Positions 9,799 to 19,422 of a stretch of DNA of 36,978 nucleotides are shown piece by piece; within the stretch, counting starts at the first letter, position 1, and each line of letters starts with the position of its first letter. The position numbers and the translations under genes were made by a program. The DNA is from Nemertoderma westbladi (lineage: Eukaryota > Xenacoelomorpha > Nemertodermatida > Nemertodermatidae): NCBI GenBank assembly GCA_032718475.1, contig JAUCBJ010007668.1, positions 1 through 36,978 on the forward strand, given 5' to 3'. The notes beneath the pieces were generated by a model. The model did no database searches. It saw only the letters and a list, made by a program, of their open reading frames with translations, and was not told the DNA's origin.

Positions 9799-10821
9799 CT
9801 ACTGTATAATGAAAAATAATGGTAATATTTTAAAGTAATGAAGAAAATAAGCACAATGGTAACACAAAGTTAATATCAGTAATAGTAATATCACATTATT
9901 TTTAAATGATGAAAAATACCTACTATTACTTCTAAAAGATTCCCTCTTGTGAGTCGTATCACTTTCCTGAGAACGTTTTGGAATATGTTTAGAATTCGGT
10001 TGTTGTAATTTTGGAATGGGTGATTGCTCACATGAGACATTCTTGACTTTGTTTACACATGAGACGGACGTCCTATTCATACTATTAAGATTGCGGAAGT
10101 ATACCTTTCTATTTCTACAGTCTATGTTAATATTGTAGTGTTGAAGAAAGTCTAAACCAAGAATTGGTTGACTTACATCAGCAACAATAAATGTCCATGA
10201 AAACAATTTATTGGATAGTTCCGGTATAGAAAAAGAAAGTTTACCTTTACCATAAGATTTTATACTTGAGTGATTGGCAGCTGTTAAACTTTCAGAATTT
10301 GGTACTAATTCTTCTAAGTACATTTTGAAACATGGTGGCAAAATGGAGAGGTCACTTCCGGAATCTACTAATAATTCACCTATAGGTAAAGCTTGTACAT
10401 GTATAGCGTTGACATCGCTAGTATTATTATAATTTTGATTAGAGTTACCTGGCATTGTTGAGCTTGCCTTAGAGAAATCTTTCCAGTTACATGGAGGTTC
10501 ACACTTCGATGCCTCTTTACCGTAGGTGAAATGGTAGTAGCACCATGGCCCGGTTGGATTATATGAGCGAGATTCAGAACGTCGTCGGCTGGGAGTTCTT
10601 TGCCGACTTAGTGATCGTTGTTGCCATGAACGACCTCTACCATCTTCTCGATTAGATGACATAGCTCGTAGCTGTGTGTTGATTTGGTTAATCTGATCAG
10701 AAAGCATCTGTTGCGATTGTACTAAGAGTCTTTGAGATTCTTGCAGGGCACCAAGTTCGGTAACGTGAGCAACTGGAAATAAAGATGATTGATCTGTTTT
10801 CGACTGATGCTGCTCCATCAT
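9799..10821 (-). CDS. gag: Shortened Gag with aspartic protease
   Basis: The 340-residue ORF begins with ATG ATG directly after the primer site. It has a Gln-rich helical segment (20-55), an Arg/Ser-rich linker (60-86), a CHCC motif (Cys94, His97, Cys107, Cys111; GPWCYYHFTYGKEASKCEPPC spans 91-111), and a retropepsin (about 140-245) with LLVDSGSDLSILP (catalytic Asp153) and the PILGLDF flap-distal motif (219-225). The C-terminus (308-340) is strikingly hydrophobic. Relatives have roughly 200 residues of capsid between the start and the Arg/Ser-rich region; that segment is absent here, so particles would have to come from another copy. The protease looks intact. Confidence 0.85.
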   Translation of the reverse strand: MMEQHQSKTDQSSLFPVAHVTELGALQESQRLLVQSQQMLSDQINQINTQLRAMSSNREDGRGRSWQQRSLSRQRTPSRRRSESRSYNPTGPWCYYHFTYGKEASKCEPPCNWKDFSKASSTMPGNSNQNYNNTSDVNAIHVQALPIGELLVDSGSDLSILPPCFKMYLEELVPNSESLTAANHSSIKSYGKGKLSFSIPELSNKLFSWTFIVADVSQPILGLDFLQHYNINIDCRNRKVYFRNLNSMNRTSVSCVNKVKNVSCEQSPIPKLQQPNSKHIPKRSQESDTTHKRESFRSNSRYFSSFKNNVILLLLILTLCYHCAYFLHYFKILPLFFIIQ

Positions 10822-10823
10822 CT

Positions 10824-10837
10824 CGTCTGGGTCACCA
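10824..10837 (-). other. Primer-binding site, tRNA-Trp-like
   Basis: Minus-strand TGGTGACCCAGACG starts 3 nt inside the 5' LTR edge. It matches the complement of the animal tRNA-Trp 3' end (TGGTGACCCCGACG) at 13 of 14 positions. Use of tRNA-Trp is a known feature of the CsRn1 clade. Confidence 0.75.
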
Positions 10838-10840
10838 ATA

Positions 10841-11127
10841 TGTTAGGGTCTGATATGAATCAAAATAAATTGTAAACTTTTATCTGACTAAGTAGTATAT
10901 TTTCTAGATTGATCTAACCGAATAATAAATATTATATCCTACAAACAGCTGTACTACGTTGTATAATCTAAGTAAAGGTCATATTACTGGATGGTGTAAG
11001 AGTCAATGTATCGAGATTTGATTATCCCATTATAGTCATTTACTGTATATACGGTATTTTTCCAGTGTTAATTACATTCCAATATAATTAAGGATTAAAG
11101 CAATATACACTTTTATTGACTCTTACA
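10841..11127 (-). repeat. 5' LTR of the CsRn1-type element
   Basis: 287 bp with the same ends as the 6542-6823 copy. Visible differences are C/T at two sites, GCTC/GATC at one and the extra CTGTA. The TSD CTAAT follows at 11128-11132. Confidence 0.93.
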
Positions 11128-11896
11128 CTAATCACATTACTTAATGTGAATTTTCATTTGTAATTTAACGATCCATCTTTTAATTTGAAATGGGACTAAA
11201 ATCAAGTAAAAGCACCCATAACTTATATCTACCCTGGGCGGGCCTTTCAGATCTTCCCATGATATTCCCAATCCTGGTCGACCCAGACCTGATTTCTCAG
11301 TCATTTTTAATGAAATTCACTGAAATTTTGAAACAACAACTAGTGGTATATTTTAACACATTCTTTAAAAAAAGACGAAAATTTTTTTGGAAGTTCCTCA
11401 AATATGAAAATTAGTAGTTTTGTGCGATGAAAAAATATAATTGCGGATATGTGACATGTACCTGATATTCAAGTATTATGTGTACATTGGGTTGATATAA
11501 GTAATGCAACTACCATTTTTCGTGCGGGCACTAAGTGGGTGCAGCACGAAATTTTCAAAATTTTTATTTTTTTTAAATAATCCATTTTATAATCTATATT
11601 TTATTTATAGGTTTTCCGTGTTTGTGAATGCAATGGTTATGAATTGGAGTTCATCCGAGTAACGAAACTGCAATTTTTCATGCGTGCACCAAAAGTACAT
11701 AGGGCCTACAACACGAAATTTTCAAAATTTATTTTTTTGAAATATACATTGAATTATCTATATTCCCGCGATTTATAGGTTTTCTGCGATTGTAAATTCA
11801 GCGGGCACCAAAAGTGGGCGCAGCTCGAAATTTTCAAAATTATTTGTTTAGAAATATTAATTTTATGTAAATTACAATATAGCAATTACTAGAGAA

Positions 11897-11941
11897 GGGG
11901 GGGGTGGGGGGAGGGGGGGGGGGGGGCTGGACGCATATCCC
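11897..11941. repeat. Poly-G tract joined to CTGGACGCATATCCC
   Basis: About 30 nt of almost pure G is followed by CTGGACGCATATCCCTTCT. Poly-G plus an (AA)CTGGACGCA word recurs at 16171 and, inverted, at 16397-16433, so the tract is probably the end of a repeated element. Confidence 0.6.
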
Positions 11942-11991
11942 TTCTCAGATAAATATAATTTCGGGCATAATAAAGTGACTTACTCTAAGCA

Positions 11992-12100
11992 GGATTGATA
12001 CTGTAGTAAAGGGAAGGAAGGGTCAGGATTGATACTGTAGTAAAGGGAAGGAAGGGTCAGGGTTGATACTGTAGTAAAGGGAAGGAAGGGTCAGGGTTGA
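11992..12100. repeat. 34-bp tandem repeat, three copies
   Basis: The unit is GATTGATACTGTAGTAAAGG followed by GAAGGAAGGGTCAG. Copies start at 11992, 12026 and 12060, with a partial fourth. Confidence 0.9.
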
Positions 12101-12545
12101 ATGAACGCCAATGTAATAATTGCTGATGTTGACTAAAATAGTGTTGGTGATAATTTGGTAGGGGCCTATGGGTTTCCTTTTCTGCAGGATAGATTATTGA
12201 TGGAGCTGCAAAGCTACAACTTCTAAATTGATTTGTTACCTGCCACATTATGTTTACATTGATATGCCCAGTGTTTGTCTGTGGAGGGAGACTGTAGTAG
12301 ACTTACTACAGTACTTAACTACACCAACTAATATAATATTATGTTATCACCTCCACATGTTTGAAAATATTTATATAAAAGGCATTTGCGTTACTCGGAT
12401 GAACTCCATTTCAATTCTATTGAATTCGCAATCACAGTAAACCTATAAATCGCGGGAATATATGTCAAATAATGTGAATTTCGAAACAATCAATTTTGAA
12501 AATTTCGTGTAGCACCCAATTTTGGTGCCCGCACGAAAAATACCT

Positions 12546-13479
12546 GTCAGGCCTCTGAACTAAACACTAGAAATATATATTATATTGTACTCAACTCCAC
12601 ATCCAAAAAAGTTATATAGAATAGGATTTTTGTAATTTCATCACCACTATGACACCAAAAAAGACTATCAAACACCAAAAATTTCGAAATATTGTGCAAT
12701 TTTCGGAATTTTAGCCAAAAATTACAGTATAGTACTTATCAACAAATCCATAAAAGAAGATCATTTTTGAGAGATTTTAAAAGCGATTCTTTTGGTGCAC
12801 GTTTGGTCAGTTCCAATCAGGAGAAAATGTTAATGTCATTTTTCCCGCGTTAGTTTTTTTGGGACACTTTCTCTATCTACTTCTTACTCAGTTAGTATTT
12901 TCATTCTGTTTGCTGAATTATGTAGATAATGATTTGAGTTATTATATTTGAATTATTCGATTTTTGGGTACCGGTACTTTTGCGAAGCGAAGAATGCCAT
13001 AAATTTTTTTGAAAAAAAATGTCGAAATTATGACAACACAATTATTTTTCGCGGAATATTTATCTACATAATTCTCGAAACAGAACGAATATCGGTTGAG
13101 TAGCCTAGTTATAAAGTAGATAGAGAAAGTATAGAAAGGGAGAATAAGGATTGAAATAGTGATGTTCCAGAATAATTAAATTTGTAATTAAGCTGATTCA
13201 ATGGGACAAGGAATAAAATTGACACTGACCTGTGAAGTACTGTATCATACAATTTTTAAATGTAACCAAAATTGCCTCACATATTAATGTCACTTATGCA
13301 AAAAATTTACACAATTAATTGCACTGCGCTGAGATTTTTCACAAATTAAAATTCCGATTGTTGCATCGATTATTATTATAAGTGTAATTTATTAATCTTA
13401 GTTTAAAAACCACAATAGTTTATGGAATAACAAGTCATTCCTTTTGGAATTTTAAGGGATTTTGAATTCGACAAATCTG
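12546..13479. other. AT-rich non-coding stretch
   Basis: No gene, RNA or clear repeat was recognised here. Confidence 0.5.
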
Positions 13480-14110
13480 ATGGTCTGGGCTGGGCTGGGC
13501 TGGTCTGGTCTAGACTGGTCTGGGCTGGACTGGGCTGGGCTGGTCTGGGCTGGACTGGGCTGGGCTGGGCTGGGCTGGTCTAGACTGGTCTAGGCTGGGC
13601 TGGTCTAGGCTGGGCTGGTCTGGGCTGGACTGGGCTGGGCTGGTCTAGGCTGGGCTGGGCTGGGCTGGGCTGGGCTGGGCTGGGCTGGGCTGGGCTGGGC
13701 TGGGCTGGGCTGGGCTGGGCTGGGCTGGGCTGGGCTGGGCTGGGCTGGGCTGGGCTGGGCTGGGCTGGGCTGGTCTAGGCTGGTCTGGGCTGGTCTGGGC
13801 TGGACTGGGCTAGGCTGGTCTAGGCTGGTCTGGGCTGTGCTGGGCTGGTCTGGTCTAGGCTGGGCTGGGCTGGTCTAGGCTGGGCTGGGCTGGGCTGGGC
13901 TGGGCTGGTCTGGTCTAGGCTGGACTGGTCTAGGCTGGGCTGGGCTGGGCTGGTCTGGGCTGGGCTGGGCTGGGCTGGGCTGGGCTGGGCTGGGCTGGGC
14001 TGGGCTGGGCTGGGCTGGGCTGGGCTGGGCTGGGCTGGGCTGGGCTGGGCTGGGCTGGGCTGGGCTGGTCTGGTCTGGGCTGGGCTGGGCTGGGCTGGGC
14101 TGGATTGGAT
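13480..14110. repeat. GGGCT pentanucleotide satellite
   Basis: About 630 bp of (GGGCT)n, with GGTCT, GGACT and AGACT variants clustered at both ends and two long perfect runs in the centre. The plus strand has many GGG runs separated by 2 nt, a classic G-quadruplex-prone pattern. A minus-strand frame reads it as Pro-Ala-Gln-Pro-Ser repeats, which I consider a by-product. Confidence 0.97.
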
Positions 14111-14414
14111 TAAATGTAGATAAATTGCCGTTGGTCTGGAAACTAAATTGGTAACTACAGTATATATAGAAGTGCGTAGTTGAGTCAATCGATAGTCATT
14201 TGGATTAAAGTTTGTTTCACAAAATTTGGACCAATTCTCTACCATAGTTTATTGTTTAGAAGTAAAATTCTTGTAGCTAAGGAATTATAAACATCAATTA
14301 AAGTGTCTGAATTATGAAATTAATATGAATTAAAGTGTCTAATATTCTCTCTGAAATTGTTCGTGTTCATCTCCTCTGTCCTACTTTACTTTTGTGTGCT
14401 GTGTAGCAGGGAAA

Positions 14415-14478
14415 GGATACGATACGATACGATACGAAAAAACAAGGAAATACGAAAAAACTATTTTTTTCGTATCGT
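14415..14478. repeat. GATAC repeat with inverted-repeat arms
   Basis: (GATAC)n followed by GAAAAAA is mirrored by TTTTTTTCGTATCGTATTTT, so the segment can fold as a hairpin. A diverged relative with CGTATCGTATAAATACG lies at about 3958-4046. Confidence 0.6.
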
Positions 14479-14883
14479 ATTTTATCTAAGAGTTGATAAA
14501 AATATGATAAAGTAACAAACCAGATTACCAGATTCGCACGGTTGGGGGCGCTGAATACGGCTTATGATCTCCAAAACGATAAGCTGCTACTTCAGAGAGG
14601 GAAATTCAAATTCGCCGCTAAAACGGACTTATTTATATTGCTAGTCATTATATTGTTATTATTATTTTAAGATAATTATAATAATTAAATAATCATTAAT
14701 TATATTATAAATCATTACATTACATTGCATTACATTTTACTAATTTGGTATTGCAATTGAAAAATATAAATCAATCATGATTAATTTTGTAAAAAAAACT
14801 ATAGATAAACCCACCACAGCACAAATAGCAGTTAAAAATAATTACAAAAGATAGTTAATTAAAGAAGAGGCTATGTAGATTAA

Positions 14884-15900
14884 CTAATTGCTACATATAA
14901 GGTTTCTGTCCCGTTCTGTATTCTGGAACAGCCCCTTACCGTACTCAAAGGTAGCCAACATTATGGCGCAGGCGGGGGCCACCTTGGCCACTCGGGCGCC
15001 TAACCCGGTGTACAGAGACCGGGGGCCCTGCTCCAGCCACAGTCTACGCAACAGCACCCAGGTGGAGCCACTCGAGGGTTGGGCTACTCCCCGGAAGTCC
15101 ATCTGTTGGTGCGTCTTTATCACGTCGAAAGGGTTAGTTAGTAAAGCCGCCACAGTGCCGCTGGACGCCCCGCTTACAATGTTTAGCGCCAAGTTAGTCG
15201 AGGAAACCCTGTGGATAGCCATGAGTTTAGCTTTAATCAACTCGTAGTTGAACCAAAGGAGTCCGCTAAATGGGACATCCCTGAGTAGAGATGGTCCTAA
15301 ACCGCGGTACAGCGGTAACAGCTGCCCGCGTCGGAAGGAGTCAGTTAGGGAAGTCAATATGTGGGAGTAGGAAGGGCGGGAGGTAGACTGTATGGAAGTC
15401 CGAACGAGTTCCAATGGGGACATTAGGAAGACAGCGACCGCCCGAGAGCCCATCCCGCAGACGGGGGGGATCCACGGTTTATTAATAGTGCCCGCGGAGA
15501 TGTCCCGACGGAAACCAGACCATTGCTTGAGTCTGTCGTTCAGCGTGTAGTAGACCACGGTCTGGGGCACCGCCATGATCAGGGTGGGGGAGAGCCCGCT
15601 CCACAGCGCCCGGGCGCCTTCTACCCTGGATATCGTGAGCAAGCCGTCCACGGTGCCCCGGAGGTGAGGCAGTTTACGTTTATACCAAGCCGTGCCGTTA
15701 CTTCCGTTCAGACACACACACAGATGGTCCATGAGTCCGTTACAGTACAGAAAGCAGTCTCCTTTAGCCATCGGACGGACCTGGGCTTGTAAACGGATCT
15801 TTACAACGTCCAATGGGGTCATCAATAGGGCCGTTAATAAACCGCCCACTGACGATGAAATCATTAGTTGGTTTAACTTGGGAGGCGGTTCGGTCTCCAT
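14884..15900 (-). CDS. Mitochondrial carrier, SLC25A39/SLC25A40 type (glutathione import)
   Basis: The 338-residue single-exon ORF starts at ATG 15900 (G at -3 and +4; a GTG one codon upstream is not a plausible start) and ends TAG. It has the three mitochondrial carrier repeats with signature motifs PLDVVKIRLQ (about 30), PLELVRTSIQ (about 165) and PFDVIKTHQQ (about 258). The family-specific Cys-rich matrix loop DCFLYCNGLMDHLCVCLNG is present, as are LRDVPFSGLLWFNYEL and SGTVAALL. SLC25A39/40 imports glutathione into mitochondria (yeast relative Mtm1). Length matches the family and no frame break is visible. Family members usually have many introns, so this is either an ancestrally intron-poor gene or a retrocopy. 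No poly-A remnant was noticed. Minus-strand base composition is much richer in GC than the surroundings, as expected for a constrained gene. Confidence 0.9.
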   Translation of the reverse strand: METEPPPKLNQLMISSSVGGLLTALLMTPLDVVKIRLQAQVRPMAKGDCFLYCNGLMDHLCVCLNGSNGTAWYKRKLPHLRGTVDGLLTISRVEGARALWSGLSPTLIMAVPQTVVYYTLNDRLKQWSGFRRDISAGTINKPWIPPVCGMGSRAVAVFLMSPLELVRTSIQSTSRPSYSHILTSLTDSFRRGQLLPLYRGLGPSLLRDVPFSGLLWFNYELIKAKLMAIHRVSSTNLALNIVSGASSGTVAALLTNPFDVIKTHQQMDFRGVAQPSSGSTWVLLRRLWLEQGPRSLYTGLGARVAKVAPACAIMLATFEYGKGLFQNTERDRNLICSN

Positions 15901-16170
15901 CACACTTCTGAACTACTTAGAATACAAAGAATTCGTTTAGTATTGTAGGCCTCTACGGTATGCCTACTGCCACTGTTATTATTACCCTAGGGTATTATGA
16001 CTGTATGTTATACGCCGAATTGTTCGAACGAAACCGGGTTGGTCAATCTCTCAATCAACTATCTCATCATTTTATCAAACTCTAACAAACCAACATAGAC
16101 TGCTGGGCTGCACTGCCATTGATATATACTGATATAGCTGTCAGATAGGGCATAGGGCTGTCTGGCTGTA

Positions 16171-16433
16171 GGGGGGGAAACTGGACGCAATAAAAATTCA
16201 TCCCTCTCCTAGTCACCAGGCAGCCAGGGGACATTCGACGCAAATAACAGCTGATTATTCTCAAAAATAAAATTGTAACCTGTTCTGCTGTAATGTGCTC
16301 AGTTTATTGTTTTGGTAAAAAAAAACGTGCTACTGTCTGACTGTAACCTGCTCCTTTCCCTAAATTGAGAATTTAACATTGAGGGGGATATTAATTCGCC
16401 AAGGCGGGATTTGCGTCCAGTTCCCCCCCCCCC
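16171..16433. repeat. Inverted pair of poly-G/CTGGACGCAA repeats
   Basis: GGGGGGGAAACTGGACGCAA at 16171 is the inverse of TTGCGTCCAGTTCCCCC at 16411-16427, followed by further C to 16433. The 260-bp segment is thus bounded by inverted G/C-tract ends, as in a small non-autonomous transposon. It overlaps the GTAACCTGCTCC repeat. Confidence 0.5.
16274..16380 (-). repeat. GTAACCTGCTCC dispersed repeat, host copy
   Basis: The family is GTAACCTGCTCCTTTCCCT, then CAATTGGTA, then CGTTTATTGTTTTGGTTAGA. Two adjacent copies lie here, with another at 16857-16922. Copies in the opposite orientation occur inside the BEL/Pao element (about 29757-29836 and 31052-31170), and a fragment at about 4499. Confidence 0.6.
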
Positions 16434-16552
16434 GTCTCATAGCTGTAGGCCTGTATAGTAGGCCCTACATATTATCTGAGTTGAGTACTGTGTAATGCAG
16501 TAGTGTAGTAGGCCTATACTGGTTGTAGTATCGGTCAGACGGTATTCCATAA

Positions 16553-16723
16553 AGACCTACCGGTACTCGCCTACAGCTATTTATAACTCATACAGACATC
16601 CATCGTTTTTGCTCCTCCAGAATCAAGCTCAAGCAATCTCTCTTAAAGCAGGGTCTTGATCACTTTGCTGCTTGGTCTAGGGCCTATATCTCTAATACCA
16701 GGTACTTTGGGGACCGTTTCTAA
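16553..16723 (+). CDS. Short frame, possible exon or retroelement remnant
   Basis: A 56-codon frame between stops ends with RYFGDRF and TAA. It contains HRFCSSRIKLKQSLLKQGL, which loosely recalls the C-terminal end of some invertebrate LINE reverse transcriptases. A TTTTTGCTCCTCCAG acceptor-like sequence lies within it at 16606-16620. Function is unknown and it may be a chance frame. Confidence 0.2.
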   Translation, partial: RPTGTRLQLFITHTDIHRFCSSRIKLKQSLLKQGLDHFAAWSRAYISNTRYFGDRF

Positions 16724-16856
16724 TTGTCATTCTGCGTACCGGTACCTATTGCAGTATTGCTTGAGTGCCTGATTGTTTTTGGTTATAGAGCAGTAGAGTG
16801 ACTACTGACAGTCTGACCATATGGTTTCCCTCAATTTGGTTTGAAAAGCCCGCCTC

Positions 16857-16922
16857 TGTAACCTGCTCCTTTCCCTCAATTGGTAAAGTGGCCGTTTATT
16901 GTTTTGGTTAGAAAAGCCTGGC
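16857..16922 (-). repeat. GTAACCTGCTCC dispersed repeat, second host copy
   Basis: It reads GTAACCTGCTCCTTTCCCTC on the plus strand and ends at TTGTTTTGGTTAGAAAAGCC. It belongs to the same family as 16274-16380. Confidence 0.65.
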
Positions 16923-17049
16923 AAAAGTAAAATTTCAAATTCTCGTTAAGACCCCCGAGATACTGTAATAATATACATTATACCTAACTATTTATAAAAA
17001 TAGGCTCCAGTACATTTTCGTTTCCCATGTTTCAAACCCAGCCACTACA

Positions 17050-17506
17050 ATGAGTAATAATAGAAGAATGTATAATAATGATAGTGCAAGATGTGGATTT
17101 TACAACAACGAGGAAATCTGGCTTTTGCGTACTGTTTTTTTAAACTGTTATACTTATTTTGAAATGAATCAAGCAAAAGCTGTTGACGTCAATCCTCAAT
17201 CAACCTGCGTGGATAGACCCCGATGTGAGACAGGGATTACACCATCCAACTTCACGAACTAGTCGCCGGATTATTCCGAGTGGTGGTAATGCAAATCATA
17301 AAGAAAACAACGCATATTGGTTGGTTGGACATAATTTATTCCACTGTTGTTCTCTAAACTTATGTCCTCTTTCAGATGAGACAGATAAAAATTTAATAGC
17401 TCCAGTAGTTTTTAGATATGAGGAGTTCCTGGCCATACCATATCAGCACTTTTCGGAATTGATAAAATTACTCAATATACATCACCCATCAAAGACTTTG
17501 GTATAA
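17050..17506 (+). CDS. Overlapping unrecognised frames
   Basis: Two overlapping plus-strand frames are open: 17050-17262 (70 codons, starting MSNNRRMYNN) and 17183-17506 (107 codons, containing NNAYWLVGHNLFHCCSLNL and ending NIHHPSKTLV). Both have protein-like composition, so a spliced or frameshifted gene is possible, but no domain, signal peptide or repeat is recognised. Neither has an obvious promoter or splice signals. Treat as hypothetical. Confidence 0.25.
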
Positions 17507-18141
17507 CCATAGGGCCTACTATGTTTTTTTTGGTGAGTCGAATTCATTATTAGTAATCGAAAGCGAAATTAGAATAAAATCTTCATTGTTTATTTTATAA
17601 TAGACACTAAAAGAGTAAATAAAATAGTAGGTCATGGCTACATAATTGGGGCGAATTGACAAGAAACGTAAAAGTAGCTATAATAGAACCAATCAGATTC
17701 AAATATGAAAGTTAGAGTAGCGACCTACGATCATTGCATAAATTGAACTGGTAGAGACAAGCTAACGAAGTACAGTAGTTGACAAAACAATAATTCGGAT
17801 TACAGCTTTCTCGAGTTAACCTTTCTCGGGTAAGCTGAGCTTCGTGCTGCGCGAAGGCCTCACGCACGTGTTCATTTTAATGTTAGTTATACTTTGAGCA
17901 CCATTGAATCAATAGCCTACCAATACCATTACATAATAATATTTAATAATATAATAAAGACATAGGTTGTACAGTTAGTAGTACATAACAAGTACTACTT
18001 GCCTAACAACGCAGTTGGTCTACTGTACATACGGTAGGCCTACAGTAAGATATGCAATGTATAATTATACTGAACATACATACAGTATAACCTTTCACCA
18101 GCCCATATCACCGCTGCCTACAATTACTACAGAATTAACTA
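17507..18141. other. AT-rich intergenic stretch
   Basis: No gene was seen. A CTTCGTGCTGCGCGAAG hairpin motif lies at about 17840; related copies occur at 35448, 5990 and 6190. Confidence 0.5.
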
Positions 18142-18192
18142 TTACCAAAAAATAATGATGATAAGTCCAATCAATATTTGGCCTAGGCCAAT
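18142..18192 (-). pseudogene. Displaced C-terminal tail of the Ly6-like gene (GPI signal)
   Basis: Read on the minus strand across the CACTG target site, the frame from the right-hand exon continues as IGLGQILIGLIIIIFW and stops at TAA (18144-18142). A small-residue segment (TNAGN) followed by a 17-residue hydrophobic tail ending at the stop is the usual form of a GPI-anchor addition signal. The BEL/Pao element now separates this 51-bp piece from the rest of its exon by 15.8 kb. The exact frame match across the empty site is the evidence that it belongs to that gene. Confidence 0.75.
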
Positions 18193-18197
18193 CACTG
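18193..18197. repeat. Target-site duplication CACTG (left)
   Basis: CACTG directly precedes the left LTR and recurs at 33993-33997, directly after the right LTR. Confidence 0.95.
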
Positions 18198-19422
18198 TGT
18201 TCGCGCTTTTAGACCTTTGGCAGTTTAACCCGCCAAATTAGGATGTCTTCTAGATAATAAATCACTTTAGCCTATGACAAGTATTTAATTCACTACACTA
18301 GTCGAAACCAATCTGTGCGCGATCATTCACCCGCTGGATATACCCGGGAGATTGGGTTCGACGGCTTAATCTTATTGCTATGTAAGCTTAATGTATTATT
18401 CGACTGACAGTATTATATAATCTCTGACAATATTATTCACCTTCGGGAAATATTAACAGTTCCTTTAGGACGTGGCGCTCTATCTATACAAACAGAGTTA
18501 TGACTTAAACTACTCACAACGATATGGCTTAGTTATAATTCACATATATGGCGCATTCTTTAGGAAATGCTTCGTTATCAGGCTCACTCATACACAATGC
18601 TGCACAATACTGCACACTGATCTGCCGATCTTCACTGATTTTAGTCACATATAAAAGGAACACGGACCGAATCATGTAGGGTCTATCAAATAACATTAGA
18701 TTCACTTCAAACCACTTTAACATAAGTCACAATCGTTATATGTAACCTTTCTCTCTTACCTTCGGTATATCAAGAATATTGGGTTTTCGGGGTTATTTAT
18801 CGTTATTCCAAATATAATAATTCATCAACCATATTATGAAGAACTGACAGTAAATAGCAGTAGAACAATATAAAGTATGCACAGGTTGTTTGATTAGGTA
18901 TGGTATGTTATGTTGTGATAAATGCAGATAACGGATATATGTCCTTATAATTAAGCCTACTAGTGTAAGGCTAAAGCCGTTCTTCCTGGCTTAGAATCAC
19001 CAACAACACTAAAAACTGATAAGAATAACTATAAGAATACCAGCTACCCTTATTCTACAAAGATCTCACCCACCACAGAGAATGAGCATACAGATAGGAA
19101 ATTCAGTTCAGTAGATCTGTGATAGGTCAAAATCAAAACCAACTCAAATCCTATTGGCAGATACAGAAAGCAGGGCTATGGGGCAACGTGGCAATATCAG
19201 CCGTTAGCCGTCATCATGGTAGCGACACTGTTTTCAAGAGTATCGAGCTTTTACATCACGAAATTGCAGATTATGTCCTCTAAAGTACAAATACAGAAGA
19301 AATGGCTTTTATGTCCTCCAAAACACCAGTACAGCAAGGACACGGCCTTTTTATGCCTGGTAAACCAACCACAGAGTACTTTACGGGGATAATAACCTGC
19401 TAATTACACAAAAGCTTTTACA
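18198..19422 (-). repeat. 3' LTR of the BEL/Pao element
   Basis: 1,225 bp, plus-strand ends TGTTCGCGCTTTT...GCTTTTACA. It has the same length as 32768-33992 and differs at five positions that I found, four of them A here versus G there. The short frames inside it are not genes. Confidence 0.95.

Larger units (their letters stand above)
6542..11127 (-). mobile_element. Full-length Ty3/Gypsy LTR retrotransposon, CsRn1 type
   Basis: The 4,586-bp element consists of two near-identical LTRs, a tRNA-like primer site, a gag-protease ORF, a pol ORF and a purine tract, all on the minus strand. The 5-bp TSD is perfect. The LTRs differ by three substitutions and one 5-bp indel that I can see, so the insertion is fairly recent. 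Pol domain order (RT, RNase H, integrase) places it in Ty3/Gypsy. A CHCC-type Gag motif and a primer site resembling the tRNA-Trp 3' end are known traits of the CsRn1 clade. The Gag capsid region is missing, so this copy is probably not self-sufficient. Confidence 0.93.
11510..12545. repeat. Direct and inverted repeat block built on a unit of about 150 bp
   Basis: The words TTTTCGTGCGGGCACCAAAA, GCACGAAATTTTCAAAATT, CCCGCGATTTATAGGTTT and GGAGTTCATCCGAGTAACG occur in order from 11516, again (diverged) from about 11675, and partly from 11805. The same sequence appears inverted at about 12385-12545. The arrangement resembles a foldback or MITE-like element around a 500-bp centre. No coding sequence or target-site duplication was identified. 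Confidence 0.6.

Noticed and set aside
13820-14245. 141-codon frame encoding Pro-Ala-Gln-Pro-Ser repeats
   Set aside because: It is a read-through of the GGGCT satellite with an unrelated N-terminus; the period-5 repeat keeps frames open by chance.
15523-15940. Plus-strand frames antisense to the carrier gene
   Set aside because: Shadows caused by the higher GC content of the carrier coding sequence.
18472-18723. 60-64 codon frames repeated at 18472, 30106 and 33042 and on the opposite strand
   Set aside because: They are identical because they lie in copies of the BEL/Pao LTR, not because they are a gene family.
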